From assembly GCF_036964665.1 (NCBI RefSeq), contig NZ_JBAMDA010000001.1, positions 2,580,001-2,644,000 of the forward strand: 64,000 bases of DNA, in the 5' to 3' direction. Shown in pieces: positions 61,298 to 64,000 of this stretch. The first letter of the stretch is position 1. Each line of letters starts with the position of its first letter. The stretch is from Nitrobacter sp. NHB1. Lineage in GTDB: Bacteria; Pseudomonadota; Alphaproteobacteria; Rhizobiales; Xanthobacteraceae. The position numbers and the translations under genes are program-made. The notes under the pieces were generated by a model. The model was given only the letters and a program-made list of their open reading frames with translations, was not told the origin of the DNA and did not search any database.

Positions 61298-64000
61298 GCC
61301 TGTCGAGTCCCTTTATCCGCCGCCCAGTCGCGACGACCCTGCTCACGTTCGGACTCGCGGCGGTGGGCATGGTCGCCTTTTTCCAGCTTCCGGTATCCCC
61401 GCTGCCGGAGGTCGATTTCCCGACCATCCTGGTTCGGGCGACCTTGCCGGGCGCCAGCCCGCAGGATGTGGCCACCACGGTCGCCAGCCCGCTCGAACGC
61501 CATCTCGGCCAGATCGCCGATGTCACCGAGATGACCTCGTCGAGCACGGCGGGGTCGACGCGCATCACGCTGCAATTCGGATTGAGCCGCGACATCAACG
61601 GCGCGGCGCGCGACGTGCAGGCCGCCATCAACGCCGCCCGTGCGGACTTGCCGACCAGCCTGCGAGCGAACCCGACCTACCGCAAGGTCAATCCCGCCGA
61701 CGCCCCGATCATGGTGCTGACGCTGACGTCCGACACCCTGTCGCGCGGCCAGCTCTATGACGCCGCATCCACGGTGCTGTCGCAAAAGCTCTCCCAGGTC
61801 GAGGGAATCGGCGAAGTGGTCGTGGGCGGCAGTTCGTTGCCTGCCGTCAGAGCCGAACTCATCCCGCAGGCGCTCTACAAATACGGCATCGGTCTCGAAG
61901 ATGTGCGGGCCGCGCTCGCCAGCGCCAACGCACACAGCCCGAAAGGCGGCATCGACGTCGGCGACCGGCGCTACCAGATCTACGCCAACGATCAGGCCAA
62001 CACGGCGGAGCAATACAAGCCGCTGATCATCGCCTACCGCAACGGGGCGGCGGTCCGCCTCTCCGACGTCGGCGAGGTATCGGACTCGGTCGAGAACCTC
62101 CGCAATGCGGGCCTCGCCAACGGCAAGCCGGCTGTCCTTCTTGTGCTTTACCGGCAACCCGGCCGCAACATCATCGGTATCGTCGATCGGGTGACAGCGT
62201 TGATGCCGCAATTGCGGGCTTCGGTCTCGCCGGCCATCGACCTCGATATCGCCGTCGATCGTTCGACGACCATCCGGTCGTCGTTGCGGGATGTCGAAAT
62301 CACGCTGCTGATCGCCATCTTTCTCGTCGTTGTGGTGGTCTTCGCATTTTTGCGGAACGGCCGCGCGACGCTAATTCCCGTCGTCGCGGTGTCGGTGTCG
62401 CTGGTCGCGACCTTCGCCGTCATGTATCTGATGGGCTACAGCCTCGACAACCTCTCGCTCATGGCGCTGACGGTCGCGACCGGTTTCGTCGTGGACGACG
62501 CCATCGTGGTCCTCGAAAACATCACGCGCCACCTCGAAGCCGGCATGTCACGCCTCGATGCCGCGCTGCTGGGCGCCAGGGAAGTCGGCTTCACCGTGTT
62601 GTCGATGAGCGTATCGCTGATCGCCGTCTTCATTCCGATCCTGCTGATGGGCGGCATCGTCGGCCGCCTGTTCCGCGAATTTGCCATGACGATCTCCATC
62701 GCCATCATGATTTCGCTGGCGATCTCGCTGACGACCACGCCGATGATGTGCGCCATTCTGCTTCGAAGACAATCCGGTCGCAGCCATGGGCGGCTCTATC
62801 AGGCGAGCGAGCACGTTTTTACTGCAATGCTGAATGGCTACCGGCGTTCGCTCAACGTCGCGCTGCGGCACCCGCGCTCGGTGATGACGATCCTGCTCGC
62901 GATCCTTGGCCTCAATTTCTACCTGTACGACGTCATTCCGAAGGGATTCTTCCCACAGCAGGATACGGGCCGGCTGATCGGCATCATCCAGGCGGATCAG
63001 AGCACTTCATTTCAGTTGATGCAGAAAAAGCTCACCCAGTTCGTCTCGATCATCACCAAAGACCCGGCGGTTGAGACGGCTGTCGGCTTCACTGGCGGCG
63101 GGCAGATCAATTCCGGCTTCATGTTCGTCGCGCTGAAGCCTCTCGAGACGCGAAAGTTATCCGCAGACAGGGTCATCGGCCGCCTGCGGCGCGAACTCGC
63201 GGTCGTACCCGGAGCAACACTCTTCCTGCAGGCGGTCCAGGACATCCGTGCGGGGGGACGCGCCAGCAACGCGCAATATCAGTACACCCTGCAGAGCCCG
63301 ACGCTGGAAGAACTCGATGAATGGACCCCCAAGATAGCGGCCGCACTTCAGCGCGAGCCCACGCTGACCGATGTCAACAGCGACCAGCAGAACAAGGGGC
63401 TCGAGGCCAATCTCGTGATCGACCGGGATGCCGCCGCCCGGCTCGGGATTACGGTCAGCCAGATCGACAACACGCTTTACGACGCATTCGGCCAGCGTCA
63501 GGTTTCGACCATCTATGTCGCGCGCAACCAGTATCACGTCGTTATGGAAGTCGCGCCGCGCTACTGGCAGAATCCGGAAACGCTGAAGGATGTCTACATC
63601 AGCACCTCCGGCGGCTCCGTCGGCGGCTCGCAGGCGACCAACGCCGTCGCCGGCACGGTCGTCGCGAGCGGGCAATCGGCTTCCGCCAGTTCCGCCAATG
63701 CAAACGCGGCCCGGAACCTCGCCACCAACTCGATCGGCGCCACCGGCAAGGGAGCATCCTCGACGGGTTCCGCCGTGAGCACCGGCCAGGAAACGATGAT
63801 TCCGTTGTCCGCCGTCGCCCATTTCGAACAAGGCGCGGCGCCGCTCGCAGTCAACCATCAGGGACTGCTTGTCGCCAACACGATTTCCTTCAACCTTCCG
63901 CCCAACGTGTCATTGAGCACGGCTGTCGCCACGATCGAGACGACGATGAACCGGATCGGCGTCCCGGCAACAGTCCACGGCAGCTTCCAGGGCACGGCGA
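61294..64000 (+). CDS. mdtC: multidrug efflux RND transporter permease, MdtC type (runs off window)
   Basis: GTG at 61294 overlaps the mdtB stop. About 902 codons are present; the 3' end lies beyond the window. The N-terminus [22 protein letters not shown] and [14 protein letters not shown] (helix 4) match the MdtC group. From about residue 770 to 832 there is an insertion rich in Gly, Ser, Ala and Asn (for example [17 protein letters not shown]) that the mdtB product lacks, inside the second periplasmic loop. The remaining core is normal. Confidence 0.9.
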   Translation, partial: MSLSSPFIRRPVATTLLTFGLAAVGMVAFFQLPVSPLPEVDFPTILVRATLPGASPQDVATTVASPLERHLGQIADVTEMTSSSTAGSTRITLQFGLSRDINGAARDVQAAINAARADLPTSLRANPTYRKVNPADAPIMVLTLTSDTLSRGQLYDAASTVLSQKLSQVEGIGEVVVGGSSLPAVRAELIPQALYKYGIGLEDVRAALASANAHSPKGGIDVGDRRYQIYANDQANTAEQYKPLIIAYRNGAAVRLSDVGEVSDSVENLRNAGLANGKPAVLLVLYRQPGRNIIGIVDRVTALMPQLRASVSPAIDLDIAVDRSTTIRSSLRDVEITLLIAIFLVVVVVFAFLRNGRATLIPVVAVSVSLVATFAVMYLMGYSLDNLSLMALTVATGFVVDDAIVVLENITRHLEAGMSRLDAALLGAREVGFTVLSMSVSLIAVFIPILLMGGIVGRLFREFAMTISIAIMISLAISLTTTPMMCAILLRRQSGRSHGRLYQASEHVFTAMLNGYRRSLNVALRHPRSVMTILLAILGLNFYLYDVIPKGFFPQQDTGRLIGIIQADQSTSFQLMQKKLTQFVSIITKDPAVETAVGFTGGGQINSGFMFVALKPLETRKLSADRVIGRLRRELAVVPGATLFLQAVQDIRAGGRASNAQYQYTLQSPTLEELDEWTPKIAAALQREPTLTDVNSDQQNKGLEANLVIDRDAAARLGITVSQIDNTLYDAFGQRQVSTIYVARNQYHVVMEVAPRYWQNPETLKDVYISTSGGSVGGSQATNAVAGTVVASGQSASASSANANAARNLATNSIGATGKGASSTGSAVSTGQETMIPLSAVAHFEQGAAPLAVNHQGLLVANTISFNLPPNVSLSTAVATIETTMNRIGVPATVHGSFQGTA

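Overview
The window reads as a chromosomal segment of an alphaproteobacterium, most likely of the Bradyrhizobium/Rhodopseudomonas/Nitrobacter/Afipia group. The basis is high GC content, dispersed palindromic repeats of the CTAGAGC type, a cobalamin-riboswitch btuCDF locus, and the protein families present. The genus is an inference; no rRNA or marker gene settles it.

Layout. 0-3.6 kb looks like core genome: a small membrane protein, a Wza-like export lipoprotein, a small secreted protein, an HD-GYP protein and tRNA-Arg(CCG). 3.7-8.6 kb is a scarred insertion hotspot. It holds a 3' tRNA fragment that looks like an attachment site, a decayed LA2681-type HEPN gene, and a patchwork of IS630, IS110, IS5, IS66 and IS1182-like sequence. 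8.9-14.1 kb is a tightly packed six-gene operon (DoxX, cupin, SMP-30 lactonase, two-domain VOC protein, SDR dehydrogenase, GMC oxidoreductase). It is followed by a type II NADH dehydrogenase (opposite strand) and a complete cyoABCD quinol oxidase operon (16.4-20.5 kb). 20.8-25.2 kb is a CUT1-type sugar ABC importer, then a cytochrome c, a PRC-barrel protein, a cyclopropane fatty acid synthase, and an operon pairing a peptide-type binding protein with an S41 protease. recQ follows.

35.2-38.3 kb is the vitamin B12 importer btuCDF on the minus strand behind a cobalamin riboswitch, with repeat elements inserted around and inside the locus. tRNA-Ser(GGA) follows, then a minus-strand trehalose cluster (MFS transporter, otsB, GH15 hydrolase, otsA). 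45.3-64 kb is rich in RND export: one short adaptor plus pump, AsmA, a PPOX flavoprotein, an unrecognised 579-residue protein with a class II terpene-cyclase-like DxDTTA motif, a caspase-fold protein that has lost both catalytic residues, a second short adaptor, and an mdtABC-like operon that runs off the window.

The genes suggest two themes. The 8.9-25 kb block combines sugar or polyol import, oxidation to lactone, lactone hydrolysis and electron disposal through a quinol oxidase. The 45-64 kb block is envelope export, with a duplicated caspase-plus-adaptor arrangement in which one caspase copy is a remnant and the other is catalytically dead. The least-explained items are the six-gene oxidation operon, the DxDTTA protein, the dead caspase, and the repeat elements that supply stop codons and sit between the riboswitch and its gene.
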